Part shown: in pieces, positions 8,680 through 17,938 of the stretch
Layout of the letters: the number at the start of each line of letters is the position of its first letter
How positions within the stretch are numbered: position 1 is the first letter of the stretch
From: Verrucomicrobiia bacterium
GTDB taxonomy: Bacteria; Verrucomicrobiota; Verrucomicrobiia; Limisphaerales; JADLHS01
Direction: 5' to 3'
Length of the DNA: 64,000 nucleotides
Assembly (NCBI GenBank): GCA_023953615.1
Contig: JAMLJH010000001.1
Coordinates: 409,360-473,359 of the forward strand
Program-made: the position numbers and the translations under genes
Notes under the pieces: model-generated
The model's input: only the letters and a program-made list of their open reading frames with translations
Told to the model about the DNA's origin: nothing
The model's database searches: none

Positions 8680-10320
8680 ATGAGAAAATTAACCTTGGCT
8701 GGCTTGTTGGTTCTGACGCTGACGACCGTGACCGCCGCTGACGTCGAACAACAAGTGCGCACCACCATGGAGAAACGGCTGGAAACAAAACACCGAGCGC
8801 TGTCGCTCGACGACTGCATCCAGATCGCGCTGGAACACAATCTCGACGTGCAGATCAGCCGGATGGACCCGGAGATTGCGGGCTTCTCCCTGAAAAGCGC
8901 TTATGCGGGTTACGACCCTGCGTTCTCCTTGAGTGGCCGACATAATTACGAGTTGTCGCCCGGAGGGTTGGACGATCAAAGCCGCGTGTACTCGGGCACG
9001 GAGAGCGAGGTGGACAGCTTTAACGGCTCGATCGGCGGATTGCTCCCGTGGGGCACGCGATACACGTTTGGCGCGGCGGTCAGTGATCGCTCGGGTAATT
9101 CGCCGGGCGCGGTGATTGATCCCAGCAACTCCTTCATCACCACCAACACCATCTACGATCTCAACACCGGATTGCCTTCGGGTTACCTTTACGGCACGAA
9201 TTACGGCACCCTGCCCACGCGTAATCCGTTCGAGAACGCCTCGGCCAACGTCGGTTTTTTTGAACTGCGTCAGCCGTTGCTGAAGGATTTTTGGGTGGAC
9301 GGAACGCGCTTGCAGATTTTTCTAAATCGGAAAAATCTCCAACGCTCAGAAGTGCAATTGCGCAATCAAATCATCCAGACCATCACGGCGGTCGAGGAGG
9401 CGTATTACAATTTTATTTACTCCGAGGAAACCGTGAAGGTGCAGGAGAAGGCTCTGGAGTTGGCGCAGCGTTTGGTCGCTGAGAACCGGCGGCGCGTGGA
9501 AGTCGGCGCGCTCGCGCCCTTGGATGAACGTCAGGCCGAGTCCGAGGCCGCCTCGCGCCAGGCCGACCTGCTCGAAGCGCGTTCCAACCGGAACACGCAG
9601 CAGCGCGTGCTCAAGAGTCTGCTCAGCGACGATTACGAAGAGTGGTTGACCACGGAAATCCATCCCACGGCCACGCTGCTCGCCGTGCCACAATCGCTGA
9701 ACTTGCAGGATAGCTGGCGGCGCGGCATGGCGGATCGCCCGGATTTGCAGCAAGCGCGGATTGATCTCAAAATGCAGGAAAGACGGGTGACTTACGCGGA
9801 TAATCAGCGCTATCCGCAATTGGATTTGGTGGGCGATATCGGCTATGCCGGTTCCGCCAACAACACGCGACAGGCGTTCAAACAAGTGCGCAACCTGGAC
9901 AACAATTACTACGCCTATGGGGTGCAACTGACCATTCCGCTGGGCAACATTGGTGCCCGCAACAATTACAAAATCGCGCGCACCACGCAGGATCAACTGG
10001 AATTGGTGCTCAAGCAATTGGAACAAAACGCGATGATTGAAATTGAAAACGCCATCGCCGTGGCGCGCTCCAGCCTGGAACGGGTGGACGCCACCAAACA
10101 AGCGCGCGCTTACGCCGAGGAGGCGTTACGCGCCGAAGAGATGAAGCTTGAAAAAGGCAAGAGCACCAGTTTCGTGGTTTTGGATCTGCAAGGCAAATTG
10201 ACCGCCGCGCGCTCGGCGGAAATTCGTTCGCTCGCGGATTACAACATTGCGCTGGCGCGGCTGGCCCGTTTCGAAGGCAGCACGTTGGAACGCCACGCGG
10301 TTGAACTCAAACTGCGCTGA
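8680..10320 (+). CDS. tolC: TolC family outer-membrane efflux channel
   Basis: About 546 residues. The start at 8680 gives a clean signal peptide (MRKLTLAGLLVLTLTTVTA, then DVEQ); the open frame continues upstream but overlaps the sua5 gene. The mature part has the two OEP repeats: LSLDDCIQIALEHNLDVQISRMD near the start, a long coiled helix with VEVGALAPLDERQAESEAASRQ, and a second repeat with YAYGVQLTIPLGN and a final helix KLEKGKSTSFVVLDLQGKL. These form the trimeric barrel plus periplasmic tunnel. A Ser/Gly/Asn-rich insertion (about 95-190) probably lies in the surface barrel. Together with the MacAB-like genes it completes the export route. Confidence 0.9.
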   Translation: MRKLTLAGLLVLTLTTVTAADVEQQVRTTMEKRLETKHRALSLDDCIQIALEHNLDVQISRMDPEIAGFSLKSAYAGYDPAFSLSGRHNYELSPGGLDDQSRVYSGTESEVDSFNGSIGGLLPWGTRYTFGAAVSDRSGNSPGAVIDPSNSFITTNTIYDLNTGLPSGYLYGTNYGTLPTRNPFENASANVGFFELRQPLLKDFWVDGTRLQIFLNRKNLQRSEVQLRNQIIQTITAVEEAYYNFIYSEETVKVQEKALELAQRLVAENRRRVEVGALAPLDERQAESEAASRQADLLEARSNRNTQQRVLKSLLSDDYEEWLTTEIHPTATLLAVPQSLNLQDSWRRGMADRPDLQQARIDLKMQERRVTYADNQRYPQLDLVGDIGYAGSANNTRQAFKQVRNLDNNYYAYGVQLTIPLGNIGARNNYKIARTTQDQLELVLKQLEQNAMIEIENAIAVARSSLERVDATKQARAYAEEALRAEEMKLEKGKSTSFVVLDLQGKLTAARSAEIRSLADYNIALARLARFEGSTLERHAVELKLR

Positions 10321-11298
10321 TCACGGCACGTAGCGCGCCCGATAAAACCGGCGGCCTTCCGTGCTGGAAGTGGTGTCCACAACATCAAAGGTTCCGCCGG
10401 AAACAACATTGGTGTTGAGCGCGGTCCAGGTGGCGAAATCCGTGGTGGCTTCAATAGCCCAACGGTGGCCACTTTCTCCCTGCAGGCGCAGCAAACTCCA
10501 CCCCTCCTTTGTGTAGCCGAGCATTTGCAGTTGCGCTGCCGTCGGCGAAAGAGTGGCGGCGGCAAGCTGATAATCATCGAACACCATGAAATTGTCGCCC
10601 GGGGTATTGACGTATTCGATTTGTCCCAACCCGTTGGTGACAGCCATCTGGTTGAACAACCAAACGGCGTCAATATCGCCCAGCGTCAACGGCGCGCTGG
10701 TCGTGGTGATCGGCTGATTGGTGGCAATGACTGCGTCGTCGAAAGTGGCGCTCCAACGATTCGCCGCAAAATTCATGGTCACGGTCAACAGATAGTCGCG
10801 GTCATTTTCAAACGGAATATCAGTGAAAACGGGACTGTTGGTACCATCCAGTTGGTAACTCACATCCAGATACCAGTTGTCCAGATCAATGGAGAACAGG
10901 CGATTGACTTGCTGGTTATACACGCTCCAGCGGAAAATATCGTATTCGCCGTTTGGCGAATCGCTGATGCTCACCAGAACGCGGAACGTCACCAACGGAT
11001 ACCCCGCCGCCATCGGATCAAAATTGATGGGCTGCCACAACACCAAGCTCGAATCGGTCGGCTGAGGTGGGTTGAAGCCGAGGTACGCCGACTGTCCATG
11101 CAGTCCGTCGGCGATCACTCCGTTCCCGCCCGAACCTTCCCATTGCCAATTATTTTGTCCGGCTAAATCCTGATCTGTCGAATAGCCCTCCACAGCCTCG
11201 AAACCAGTGGAATAGAGATTGGTTACAGCCGCCTGGCTGGGCGGTGCGCTGATCAAAATTGTGACCGCCGCCACGGTAATTACCGCAATCCTTTTCAT
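10321..11298 (-). CDS. secreted protein with C-terminal FYRARYV-type tail, unknown
   Basis: About 325 residues starting MKRIAVITVAAVTILISAPPSQA, a standard signal peptide. The mature region looks like an all-beta carbohydrate-binding or LamG-like sandwich (STGFEAVEGYSTDQDLAGQN near the start; NFAANRWSATFDDAVI in the middle). The C-terminal 80 residues (GHRWAIEATTDFATWTALNT to RRFYRARYVP) match a short beta domain that ends many secreted proteins of Verrucomicrobiota. The start at 11298 is chosen because the longer frame would read through the upstream gene. It begins 19 bases after the DUF6600 lipoprotein gene and may be co-transcribed. No enzyme motif is visible. Confidence 0.75.
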   Translation of the reverse strand: MKRIAVITVAAVTILISAPPSQAAVTNLYSTGFEAVEGYSTDQDLAGQNNWQWEGSGGNGVIADGLHGQSAYLGFNPPQPTDSSLVLWQPINFDPMAAGYPLVTFRVLVSISDSPNGEYDIFRWSVYNQQVNRLFSIDLDNWYLDVSYQLDGTNSPVFTDIPFENDRDYLLTVTMNFAANRWSATFDDAVIATNQPITTTSAPLTLGDIDAVWLFNQMAVTNGLGQIEYVNTPGDNFMVFDDYQLAAATLSPTAAQLQMLGYTKEGWSLLRLQGESGHRWAIEATTDFATWTALNTNVVSGGTFDVVDTTSSTEGRRFYRARYVP

Positions 11299-11317
11299 GA
11301 AATAGTTTAGCCGCCGC

Positions 11318-13501
11318 TTACCGGCTGCGCCCTGAAGGCCGGCCTGCTGGACTCGCTGGCTGGCCGCTGGGGCGGGCGGGCGCCGGTTGCACTCTCGGCG
11401 CGGCCGGCGCTGGATTAAACGTGGGCCGCGACGGAGCCGGTGGCGTGTAAGTCGTCGGAGGGCTGACCGGTCGGGGAGCGAAAGAGCGCGATTCCGAAAC
11501 ACTCGGTGCGGTATAAGTCGGACGCCCACCGCTCGGTTCGTAACGGGAGCGTGCCGCGTCGTTTCTCGGTTGCCAACGTTCGGCCAGGGTCTCCCGAGGT
11601 TGACGATTCAACGTGCCACGATTTTGCGACGGAGAATTGAGATTGGGCGACGGAGTGGGCGTGCGGCCGAGATTGCCATTTCCGGTGGTTGAACGCTCGT
11701 TCACATTGGGTTGCGGACGAGTTCCCGGTGTACTCCAGACCGAATAATCTCTGCCCGTCGAGCGTGGCGTGCCGCCGATAACGGTTGGTTGCGAACTGCG
11801 CGAATCCGGCGCAACCGTGCGCGGCGGAGCCGTTCGCCGCTCCACCGTGACTGGTTTGTCAAAAATTGGCGTCGGCCGGGTCACTGGCGTCGGCCGGGTC
11901 ACTGGCGTCGGCCGGGTCACTGGCGTTGCCGGTGATGAAACGCCGGGAGCGGTTCTCGACGGCTGGGTGGCCGTTCGGGATTCGTTGCCACGAATGGAAA
12001 GGTTGCGTTCAGTCGGCACGGGTGCGACGGAATTACCCCCCGCAGAATTAGCTCCAACTCCCGAACGCTCCGCACGTCGCAAATCCGTCCCGTGTTCCGA
12101 TACGTCCCGAGGTGAACGCAATCTGGAAGCCTCCGGCGCGCCCGCACCCACGCTGGCCGCGCCTGTCGTTCGAGAAAGTGCCGGTCGCTCCGCCACCAGC
12201 GTACGCCCACCGTTTTCGAAACGATCGCTGCGGATTCCACCCCGGCCCGCCGGCTCAGTTCGCAGGCTGACCGTGCGAACTTCCGCTCGCGACCGTTCCC
12301 GCACACGATCCACAGAAATTCCTCGATTGATGACGGTGGTGTTATTGCCGTTGCCGTAATTGTTGACGATGGTGGTTTGATTGAAAATCGCCACCGAACG
12401 CGCACTGGACAAATGATAGCGATAGGGATGCGGATCACAGAACCGGGCCCACGGTACGAACAGCCATGACCCGACTCCCAGATGAAAACCGAAACTGGCG
12501 CCCACCGAACTGCCAAAGTAGGTGAAGCCCACCCCTGGAGTATAAATGGAATTCGGCGGCAACGGCGCCCAGCCGCAATAGTCATTGTCATACCGCCAGG
12601 AAACCCACGAGGGTCCCCACACGCGGTTGGGCCACCAGCACCAGCCCCAACGCGGATCGTTAAACCAGCGCCCATAATGAAACGCCACGGAACCCCACGA
12701 ATAATCCGACATCCAATACCAGCCGTAATCAGTGTAAACCCAGCGCCCGCCATCGGAATAAGGCCGCCAACCCGGACTCCGCACCCCAATTGTCGGTCGC
12801 CACACCCGACCATAACCGTCAATTGTCACCCAGTTGCCGTAGGGTGACAGCGCAGCATCAAAATACTCGTCCGTGACTTCTGCCGGCTCGGACGCGGGTT
12901 GAGGTGGATTCACATAAGTCGGCGCCGCAGCCACTACTTCCTGGTCTTCCACGGGAGCACCGGCAAGCCCCTCCGGCTCGTTGATTCCCCACACCGTCTT
13001 CAACGCCTGATCGCGGCTCATCATGGAGGTAATGACTTCGCTTGAAACTCCCAGGTCTTTCAAATAAATAATTTCCTCCGCACCCAAAAGGAATGCCGCC
13101 GAAGAATTGGTCACGTAGGTCAGAATCACATTTTCATCCACCCCGGATTGAGCCATTTCAATCACATCACCCAAAGCCTTCGAGACGCGCAATTTTTCGG
13201 GCATCACGGCAACTGGAGCGGGCGCATTGCTGATGATCAAAGGCGGAACGGTGGTTGCCGGCGCGGCACTCGAAGCCACCGCAGGCGGAACCGGCGTGAC
13301 GACCTCAACTGCCGGAGCCGCAATCGGAGCTGGATCAACCACCGGCGTCACGGTCATTGGTGGCGCGGCGGGCACAACCGTTTCACTGGTAACGTGATAA
13401 GGCGATGGCCCGCTGGCGCTCTGTTGCGTGCAGCCGGGCAGCACCAGAAACGCGGCGCTCGCGCCGACCAGAAAATACCGAAGTCCATTGCGGTTTTTCA
13501 T
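11318..13501 (-). CDS. DUF6600-type lipoprotein with YxWG-like repeats and Pro/Arg-rich tail
   Basis: About 727 residues. The start at 13501 has an AAGG site 8 bases upstream and gives a lipoprotein signal ending in the lipobox VLPGC. A Pro/Val/Ala-rich linker follows, then a short helical segment, then a Trp/Tyr-rich module of about 150 residues with GRWVYTDYGWYWMSD, YGRWFNDPRWGWCWWP and CGWAPLPP, the hallmark of DUF6600. The remaining 300 residues are low-complexity, rich in Pro, Arg, Ser and Thr, and include a perfect PVTRPT triplication. It is probably anchored in the outer membrane and extended to the surface. Function is unknown. Confidence 0.82.
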   Translation of the reverse strand: MKNRNGLRYFLVGASAAFLVLPGCTQQSASGPSPYHVTSETVVPAAPPMTVTPVVDPAPIAAPAVEVVTPVPPAVASSAAPATTVPPLIISNAPAPVAVMPEKLRVSKALGDVIEMAQSGVDENVILTYVTNSSAAFLLGAEEIIYLKDLGVSSEVITSMMSRDQALKTVWGINEPEGLAGAPVEDQEVVAAAPTYVNPPQPASEPAEVTDEYFDAALSPYGNWVTIDGYGRVWRPTIGVRSPGWRPYSDGGRWVYTDYGWYWMSDYSWGSVAFHYGRWFNDPRWGWCWWPNRVWGPSWVSWRYDNDYCGWAPLPPNSIYTPGVGFTYFGSSVGASFGFHLGVGSWLFVPWARFCDPHPYRYHLSSARSVAIFNQTTIVNNYGNGNNTTVINRGISVDRVRERSRAEVRTVSLRTEPAGRGGIRSDRFENGGRTLVAERPALSRTTGAASVGAGAPEASRLRSPRDVSEHGTDLRRAERSGVGANSAGGNSVAPVPTERNLSIRGNESRTATQPSRTAPGVSSPATPVTRPTPVTRPTPVTRPTPIFDKPVTVERRTAPPRTVAPDSRSSQPTVIGGTPRSTGRDYSVWSTPGTRPQPNVNERSTTGNGNLGRTPTPSPNLNSPSQNRGTLNRQPRETLAERWQPRNDAARSRYEPSGGRPTYTAPSVSESRSFAPRPVSPPTTYTPPAPSRPTFNPAPAAPRVQPAPARPSGQPASPAGRPSGRSR
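11868..11921 (-). repeat. three tandem 18-bp units inside the DUF6600 gene
   Basis: The 18-base unit ggcgtcggccgggtcact is repeated three times without a mismatch, followed by a decayed fourth half-unit. On the coding strand each unit encodes six residues (PVTRPT register), so copy-number change keeps the frame. Such perfect in-frame repeats expand or contract by slippage. Confidence 0.9.
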
Positions 13502-13612
13502 AACTTTACCTTGGTTGCACAGTTCCATATCTGTCAAGGGATAGACGACCACACCCCAGGTGTATTCACCGCCCGCAGACACTCGCCGTCAACTCGCTCA
13601 TGCGAACGTTGG

Positions 13613-13685
13613 CAGCCCCGTCCAGAATTGAACTGGAATCAACGGTTTAGGAAACCGCTGCTCTATCCATTTGAGCTACGGGGCC
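13613..13685 (-). tRNA. tRNA-Arg (anticodon CCU)
   Basis: Read on the minus strand, the 73-base sequence folds into a full cloverleaf. The acceptor stem GGCCCCG pairs with CGGGGCT (first pair a G-U wobble), the D stem GCTC pairs with GAGC, and the anticodon stem GCGGT pairs with ACCGT around the loop TTCCTAA with anticodon CCT. A four-base variable loop follows, and the T stem TCCAG pairs with CTGGA around TTCAATT. The anticodon reads AGG (arginine). The CCA end is not encoded. It lies 111 bases upstream of the DUF6600 gene in the same direction. Confidence 0.93.
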
Positions 13686-13824
13686 ACTCGCCAAAATCAT
13701 AGCAATCCCGATCGCTCCGCACAGCCTAATTCAACTTTGATCCCGAACGCCACGGCCCGGCAAAAACCGGTTTTGCACCAATACATTTCTTTACACTTTT
13801 TCCCGGCGGACATACAGTCGCCCC

Positions 13825-14496
13825 ATGCCGACGGAATATGATGCCACGGAATTTGTTGATGCGGATTTCACTCACCACCCGATCGCAAACAGCAGTGTCA
13901 TGAGTGGCGAGTCTCGCGCGCCTTCGCGCGAGGAGGTGGACTCGCGGGTTGCCGAAGCCCAACGCAAGCTGGCCGACCTGAAACGCGCCCAGGAAGAACT
14001 GGAACGTGAACGCGCCGCGCTCGAGGAAGTGCGCCGTCGCCAGACCGAATTTCAAACCGGACGCCAGGAATTGATTCAAAATTTGACGCGCGGCCTGGGC
14101 TTGTTGGAGGAAGCGGAATTCGCCACCCGGCGCGACGCGGAGCAAATGGGAAAAACCATTTCCGATCTGCGCGACGCCCTGGTCAAAGTGCGCGACATCA
14201 ACGAGGAAGGCTGGTCCAAGGAGCAGTTTCATGTCGAACTCACCCGCGCGTTGACCACGTTGGAAAATGCGCGCATGGAATGGAATGGCGCGCGCTTGAA
14301 ATTTGACGTTCTCTCCGGGGAACACGCGGCGGACGCCAGTGAGGCATCAACCCGCTCGAGCCTCGGCAAACCCGATTTGACGACGTTGAGTTTTGGGCAA
14401 CTCTGCAAATGGGGACTCGCCTTTACCTGGCCCGTCGCGGTGGTTGCATTACTCGCGCTGGGAGTATTGGTCGCCCTTTTGTTGCGGACACATTAA
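13825..14496 (+). CDS. coiled-coil protein with C-terminal membrane helix, unknown
   Basis: 223 residues. After an acidic N-terminus, residues about 35-115 form a strongly charged heptad region (REEVDSRVAEAQRKLADLKRA, ELERERAALEEVRRRQTEF) typical of a long coiled coil. A second helical region follows, and a single hydrophobic helix (FTWPVAVVALLALGVLVALLL) lies near the end with only three residues after it. The topology suggests a tail-anchored inner-membrane protein with a cytoplasmic coiled coil. The next gene, 29 bases downstream, also has a short coiled coil and a C-terminal helix, so the two may act together. No known family is recognised. Confidence 0.72.
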   Translation: MPTEYDATEFVDADFTHHPIANSSVMSGESRAPSREEVDSRVAEAQRKLADLKRAQEELERERAALEEVRRRQTEFQTGRQELIQNLTRGLGLLEEAEFATRRDAEQMGKTISDLRDALVKVRDINEEGWSKEQFHVELTRALTTLENARMEWNGARLKFDVLSGEHAADASEASTRSSLGKPDLTTLSFGQLCKWGLAFTWPVAVVALLALGVLVALLLRTH

Positions 14497-14525
14497 CGAG
14501 CCACGCGGTCCAACCGTTGCGACTC

Positions 14526-15062
14526 ATGAGTTGGTGGAAAAAAAGAACCGATCCGATTTCTGACCGGGCGCAGGAGTTGAACGCCAAAATCGCCGCCTTG
14601 GAAGCGGAGATTCTGCAGCTCGACGAGCAATTGCATCACGCGCCGGAAGGCGCGCCCCGGCTGCGTTCCACCGCAGTCCCGCACGGCGCAACCGTCAGGC
14701 ACACCCTTCCAACCGCCACAACTCCGTCGCCCACCTCGCCCAGCTCGGAACCCGTCTTCGAGGAAATCAGCCAGGAACGCATCACCACGGAAAACGAAAT
14801 GCCGAATCTGCCCGAACACTACAACGAGTTCGGCACGCGCAAACTGGACCTGCCGGCGGTGATCCAGAAAATCCGCCGCTTCTTCACCGGCCCCAACACC
14901 AGCAATCCGCAACTGGTGAACTATCTCGCGGCGGGCGGCGTGCAAGGCTTGCGCCCCTTGCGCAAGGAACGCCGGGTCGCGCGCAATCGCTTCATCTTCT
15001 TCGCCGCCGTGCTTTTCCTGGTGCTGTTCGGCACCGTCTGGTGGTATCTGCATCATCGCTGA
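14526..15062 (+). CDS. tail-anchored coiled-coil membrane protein, unknown
   Basis: 178 residues from the ATG at 14526 (MSWWKKRTDPISDRAQELNA); the longer frame overlaps the preceding gene. A short heptad helix (AKIAALEAEILQLDEQLHH) is followed by a Pro/Thr-rich linker and a region with PAVIQKIRRFFTGP. A single C-terminal helix (FIFFAAVLFLVLFGTVWWYL) then ends in HHR. As with its upstream neighbour, this is a tail-anchored design. No family is recognised; co-transcription with the previous gene is likely from the 29-base gap. Confidence 0.68.
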   Translation: MSWWKKRTDPISDRAQELNAKIAALEAEILQLDEQLHHAPEGAPRLRSTAVPHGATVRHTLPTATTPSPTSPSSEPVFEEISQERITTENEMPNLPEHYNEFGTRKLDLPAVIQKIRRFFTGPNTSNPQLVNYLAAGGVQGLRPLRKERRVARNRFIFFAAVLFLVLFGTVWWYLHHR

Positions 15063-15083
15063 ACCGTCGCCACTTTTTGCCGC

Positions 15084-15572
15084 ATGAATTATTGCCTGTC
15101 GGTTTCCACAAAAGACGGAGAATTTATCGCCGGTTACTCGGCAACAGGTCTGGCGCAATTAAGTTTTCCCGAGGCGCGCACAACCCGACCATCCGTGCTC
15201 CCGGATTTGCCTCCTAAAATTCGCGCCTGGCACCGGCAGACCATCGCGGCCGTAAAGGCGGTTCTAAGCGGATGCCGACCTTCCACTTTGCCGCCATTTG
15301 ATCTATCGAGCGGTACGGCCTTTCAACAGGATGTCTGGCGCGCCCTTTCGCAAATCAAACTCGGGCACACACAAAGTTACGGTGAAGTGGCATCCGCCAT
15401 CGGTCGCCCCAAAGCCGTGCGGGCGGTGGGCAGTGCTTGCGGCGCCAATCCCATTCCACTGCTGATTCCCTGCCACCGCGTGCTGGCGGCGCACCAGCGA
15501 TTGGGCGGCTTTGGCGGTGGCTTGGATTGGAAGCGCAAATTACTGGCGGCGGAAAAGGTTCACTTCTTCTGA
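15084..15572 (+). CDS. ogt: methylated-DNA-[protein]-cysteine S-methyltransferase
   Basis: 162 residues, the usual length for Ogt-type enzymes. It removes the methyl group from O6-methylguanine by suicidal transfer to Cys130 in the conserved PCHRV motif. The DNA-binding helix-turn-helix lies before it (GHTQSYGEVASAIGRPKAVRAVG), with the arginine finger R113 and the Asn hinge in GANPIPLLIPCHR. The N-terminal domain is short and carries no Ada-like zinc cysteines. It follows the coiled-coil gene by 21 bases and converges on the MFS transporter. Confidence 0.93.
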   Translation: MNYCLSVSTKDGEFIAGYSATGLAQLSFPEARTTRPSVLPDLPPKIRAWHRQTIAAVKAVLSGCRPSTLPPFDLSSGTAFQQDVWRALSQIKLGHTQSYGEVASAIGRPKAVRAVGSACGANPIPLLIPCHRVLAAHQRLGGFGGGLDWKRKLLAAEKVHFF

Positions 15573-15589
15573 AGTGCCGCAACGGGGTG

Positions 15590-17128
15590 TCACTCCTTGG
15601 GCTTCGGCGAGTTTGGATCTCGTTTTAACTGTGCAAGGTATTTGCGCGTGGCAGCGGGTAGTTCGTACCAGATGATTCCCGCCAGTAAAGTGCCGAGGAG
15701 GGCGAACGGAATGAGAAACACCGGCCACCAATACCAGCTCCGTCCCGCCAGTTCGCTGAAGCTGAACACAACGTCGGGCACCTGGCTGAGTGTGTGATCT
15801 TTTGGCGTTAAAAAACCAATGCCCAACGACTGGATCGTGCTGCCCAGGTACACAAAACCGTCCACAATTCCCGAGCAGGTGGCCGTCGCCTTGCGACCGC
15901 CAAAATCCGCCGCTGCCGTGCCCGACATCAGTGAGTGAACGCCGATCACTGCGGCGGACATCAGCAGTGCCAGCAACGCCACCGCCACCGCCGAGCGGAA
16001 CAGAAAGACCACCATCAAACTGGTGAGCAGAAACATCACCGCACCCAACAAGGCGGCGGGCGGACCGCGGCGTGATTGAAACAGTTTGTCCGACACCAAT
16101 CCGCCCGTGAACCCGCCGGCAATACCAAATAAGCAGAGTAAAAAGCCCCAGTTATCCTGAAAATACTTTGCGCCCACCTGCGGCACCTCGTGCGCAAAAA
16201 TGGTGTACCACTGGATGATGCCGTTGCGCAGCACGCCCGAGGTCAACTCCACGGCCGCGATCACCAGCATCAGTTTGCTGGCAAAAATCTTTTTCAACAA
16301 ATCCGCGGTGGTCAGTTGGATGTGCATTTCTCCCGAGGAAGCGTCGTGCGTATCCAGGTAGGGAAATCCCGCTTCCTCCGGCGTGTCTTTGATGAGCCAC
16401 CAATCCATGAGCGCCCAGAACAGCATGATGACCGCCGGAATAAAAAAGATCGCCCACGTCGCGTCCACCGCGCGGGTGTCCACCGCGAAAATATGCCGCA
16501 AGGTCTTGTGAAACCACCCGGCTGATGCCAGCGAACCCGCCTTGGTCATCGTCACAATGGCGGCGCCCCAATCGAACGCGAAATAAATGCCGAACGAAAT
16601 CAGCGTGCCAAAGATCGCGCCAAATACGCCGCGTTCGCGCACGTGAAACCAGTAGGCTTTCACCTTGATGATGGAAACCGCGCCGTAACTTTGGAAATAC
16701 ATGTTGACCGCGTAAACCACGGCGTACGCCAGCACGAGGTTGATCTGCAGCTTGCCCATCACCACGAAATACGTGAGCACTCCCAGAACGATGTTGGCCG
16801 CCGCCGAACCCACCGCCGCGATGAGGATGCCGCGTTTGCCGCCGATCTTGTCCACCAACGGACCGTTGACCAAAAACGAGAACGCATAGACAAAGGTGCC
16901 CGCGCCAAAAATGATGCCGAAATCCTCCTTGCTCATCAGCGAGCCGAGCGCGTTTTTGGAGACCTGCAAGTTGTAGCGGCCCATGTACAGAAACGCGTAA
17001 GTCATCCCGAGCGGAAACCAGTTGATGAATCGGCGCATCAAAAACCAGTTACTGTGCCCGAGCGGATTGTTGTAGAAGTAGAGTCCGATGACGGCCGCCA
17101 GGCAGAGTAGTACGAAATAGATTTCCAT
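15590..17128 (-). CDS. MFS transporter of the organophosphate:phosphate antiporter type (GlpT/UhpT-like)
   Basis: 512 residues with about twelve hydrophobic segments. The first helix carries YMGRYNLQVSKN, matching the arginine-containing motif that binds phosphate in GlpT and UhpT. The loop after helix 2 has GPLVDKIGGKRG, the MFS loop signature, and the second half has GIAGGFTGGLVSDKLFQSRRG. An insert in the central loop makes it longer than E. coli GlpT. It should exchange a phosphorylated C3 or sugar compound for inorganic phosphate across the inner membrane; the actual substrate cannot be read from the sequence. It stands alone between ogt and clpP. Confidence 0.87.
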   Translation of the reverse strand: MEIYFVLLCLAAVIGLYFYNNPLGHSNWFLMRRFINWFPLGMTYAFLYMGRYNLQVSKNALGSLMSKEDFGIIFGAGTFVYAFSFLVNGPLVDKIGGKRGILIAAVGSAAANIVLGVLTYFVVMGKLQINLVLAYAVVYAVNMYFQSYGAVSIIKVKAYWFHVRERGVFGAIFGTLISFGIYFAFDWGAAIVTMTKAGSLASAGWFHKTLRHIFAVDTRAVDATWAIFFIPAVIMLFWALMDWWLIKDTPEEAGFPYLDTHDASSGEMHIQLTTADLLKKIFASKLMLVIAAVELTSGVLRNGIIQWYTIFAHEVPQVGAKYFQDNWGFLLCLFGIAGGFTGGLVSDKLFQSRRGPPAALLGAVMFLLTSLMVVFLFRSAVAVALLALLMSAAVIGVHSLMSGTAAADFGGRKATATCSGIVDGFVYLGSTIQSLGIGFLTPKDHTLSQVPDVVFSFSELAGRSWYWWPVFLIPFALLGTLLAGIIWYELPAATRKYLAQLKRDPNSPKPKE

Positions 17129-17292
17129 GAAATGTTCGGCGGCGCTCCCGCGGCTCCGGCCACGCTGCGGCGGATGCTAATGAACTCCACCGGAACAGGT
17201 CAAACTTTCATTCCCGCGTTTCCGCCTCGCGCGACCGGTGGTTTCCGCGTGGCTTGACGCTCCCCCGCCCCTCCAGTAGTTTGCCGTCACTG

Positions 17293-17925
17293 ATGAGTGA
17301 TTTAGTGGATCCGAAAAACTTTCTCGTTCCCATCGTCGTCGAACAAACCGGTCGCGGCGAGCGCAGTTGGGATATTTACTCGCGCTTGCTGGTGGATCGC
17401 ATCCTGTTCCTCGGCACGCCGGTGGATGATCAAGTGGCCAACATCGTGATTGCGCAGTTGCTGTTTCTGCAAATGGCCGACCCCAAAAAGGACGTGCATC
17501 TCTACATCAATTCACCCGGCGGCAGCGTCACGGCGGGACTGGCCATCTACGACACCATGCAATACATGACCTGCGACGTGAACACGTATTGCGTGGGTCA
17601 GGCCGCCAGCATGGGCGCGGTGTTGCTCGCGGCCGGCACCAAGGGCAAACGCTACGCCCTGCCCAATTCCAACATCATGATTCATCAAGTGCTGGGCGGC
17701 GCGGAAGGTCAGGCCAGCGACGTGGAAATCCGCGTCAAGCACATGCTCAAACTGAAAACCACGCTCAACAACATCCTCGCCAAACACACCGGCAAACCGA
17801 CGGAGCAGGTGGAAAAAGACTGCGACCGCGACAATTTCATGAGCGCGGAAGAGGCCAGGAATTACGGCCTCGTGGATCATGTGGTGCAATCGCGCAAGGA
17901 AATTCCGGGCGCGGATAAAAATTAA
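17293..17925 (+). CDS. clpP: ATP-dependent Clp protease proteolytic subunit
   Basis: 210 residues from the ATG at 17293 ([20 protein letters not shown]); an in-frame TTG at 17254 would add 13 residues of no family resemblance. Catalytic triad: Ser106 in GQAASMGA, His131 in NIMIHQ, Asp180 in [20 protein letters not shown] forms the oxyanion strand. The short N-terminal propeptide expected before the axial loop is present. It assembles as a 14-mer chamber fed by ClpX, whose gene follows after 13 bases, the usual clpP-clpX order. Confidence 0.96.
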   Translation: MSDLVDPKNFLVPIVVEQTGRGERSWDIYSRLLVDRILFLGTPVDDQVANIVIAQLLFLQMADPKKDVHLYINSPGGSVTAGLAIYDTMQYMTCDVNTYCVGQAASMGAVLLAAGTKGKRYALPNSNIMIHQVLGGAEGQASDVEIRVKHMLKLKTTLNNILAKHTGKPTEQVEKDCDRDNFMSAEEARNYGLVDHVVQSRKEIPGADKN

Positions 17926-17938
17926 GGCGCAATCATTT

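Noticed and set aside
11868..11921. CRISPR-like tandem units
   Set aside because: The 18-base units are contiguous without spacers and lie in frame inside a protein gene; no cas genes are present.
17254..17282. Promoter TTGACG with TAGTTT before clpP
   Set aside because: The -10 match is only three of six and the boxes end within a few bases of the start codon; not strong enough to list.
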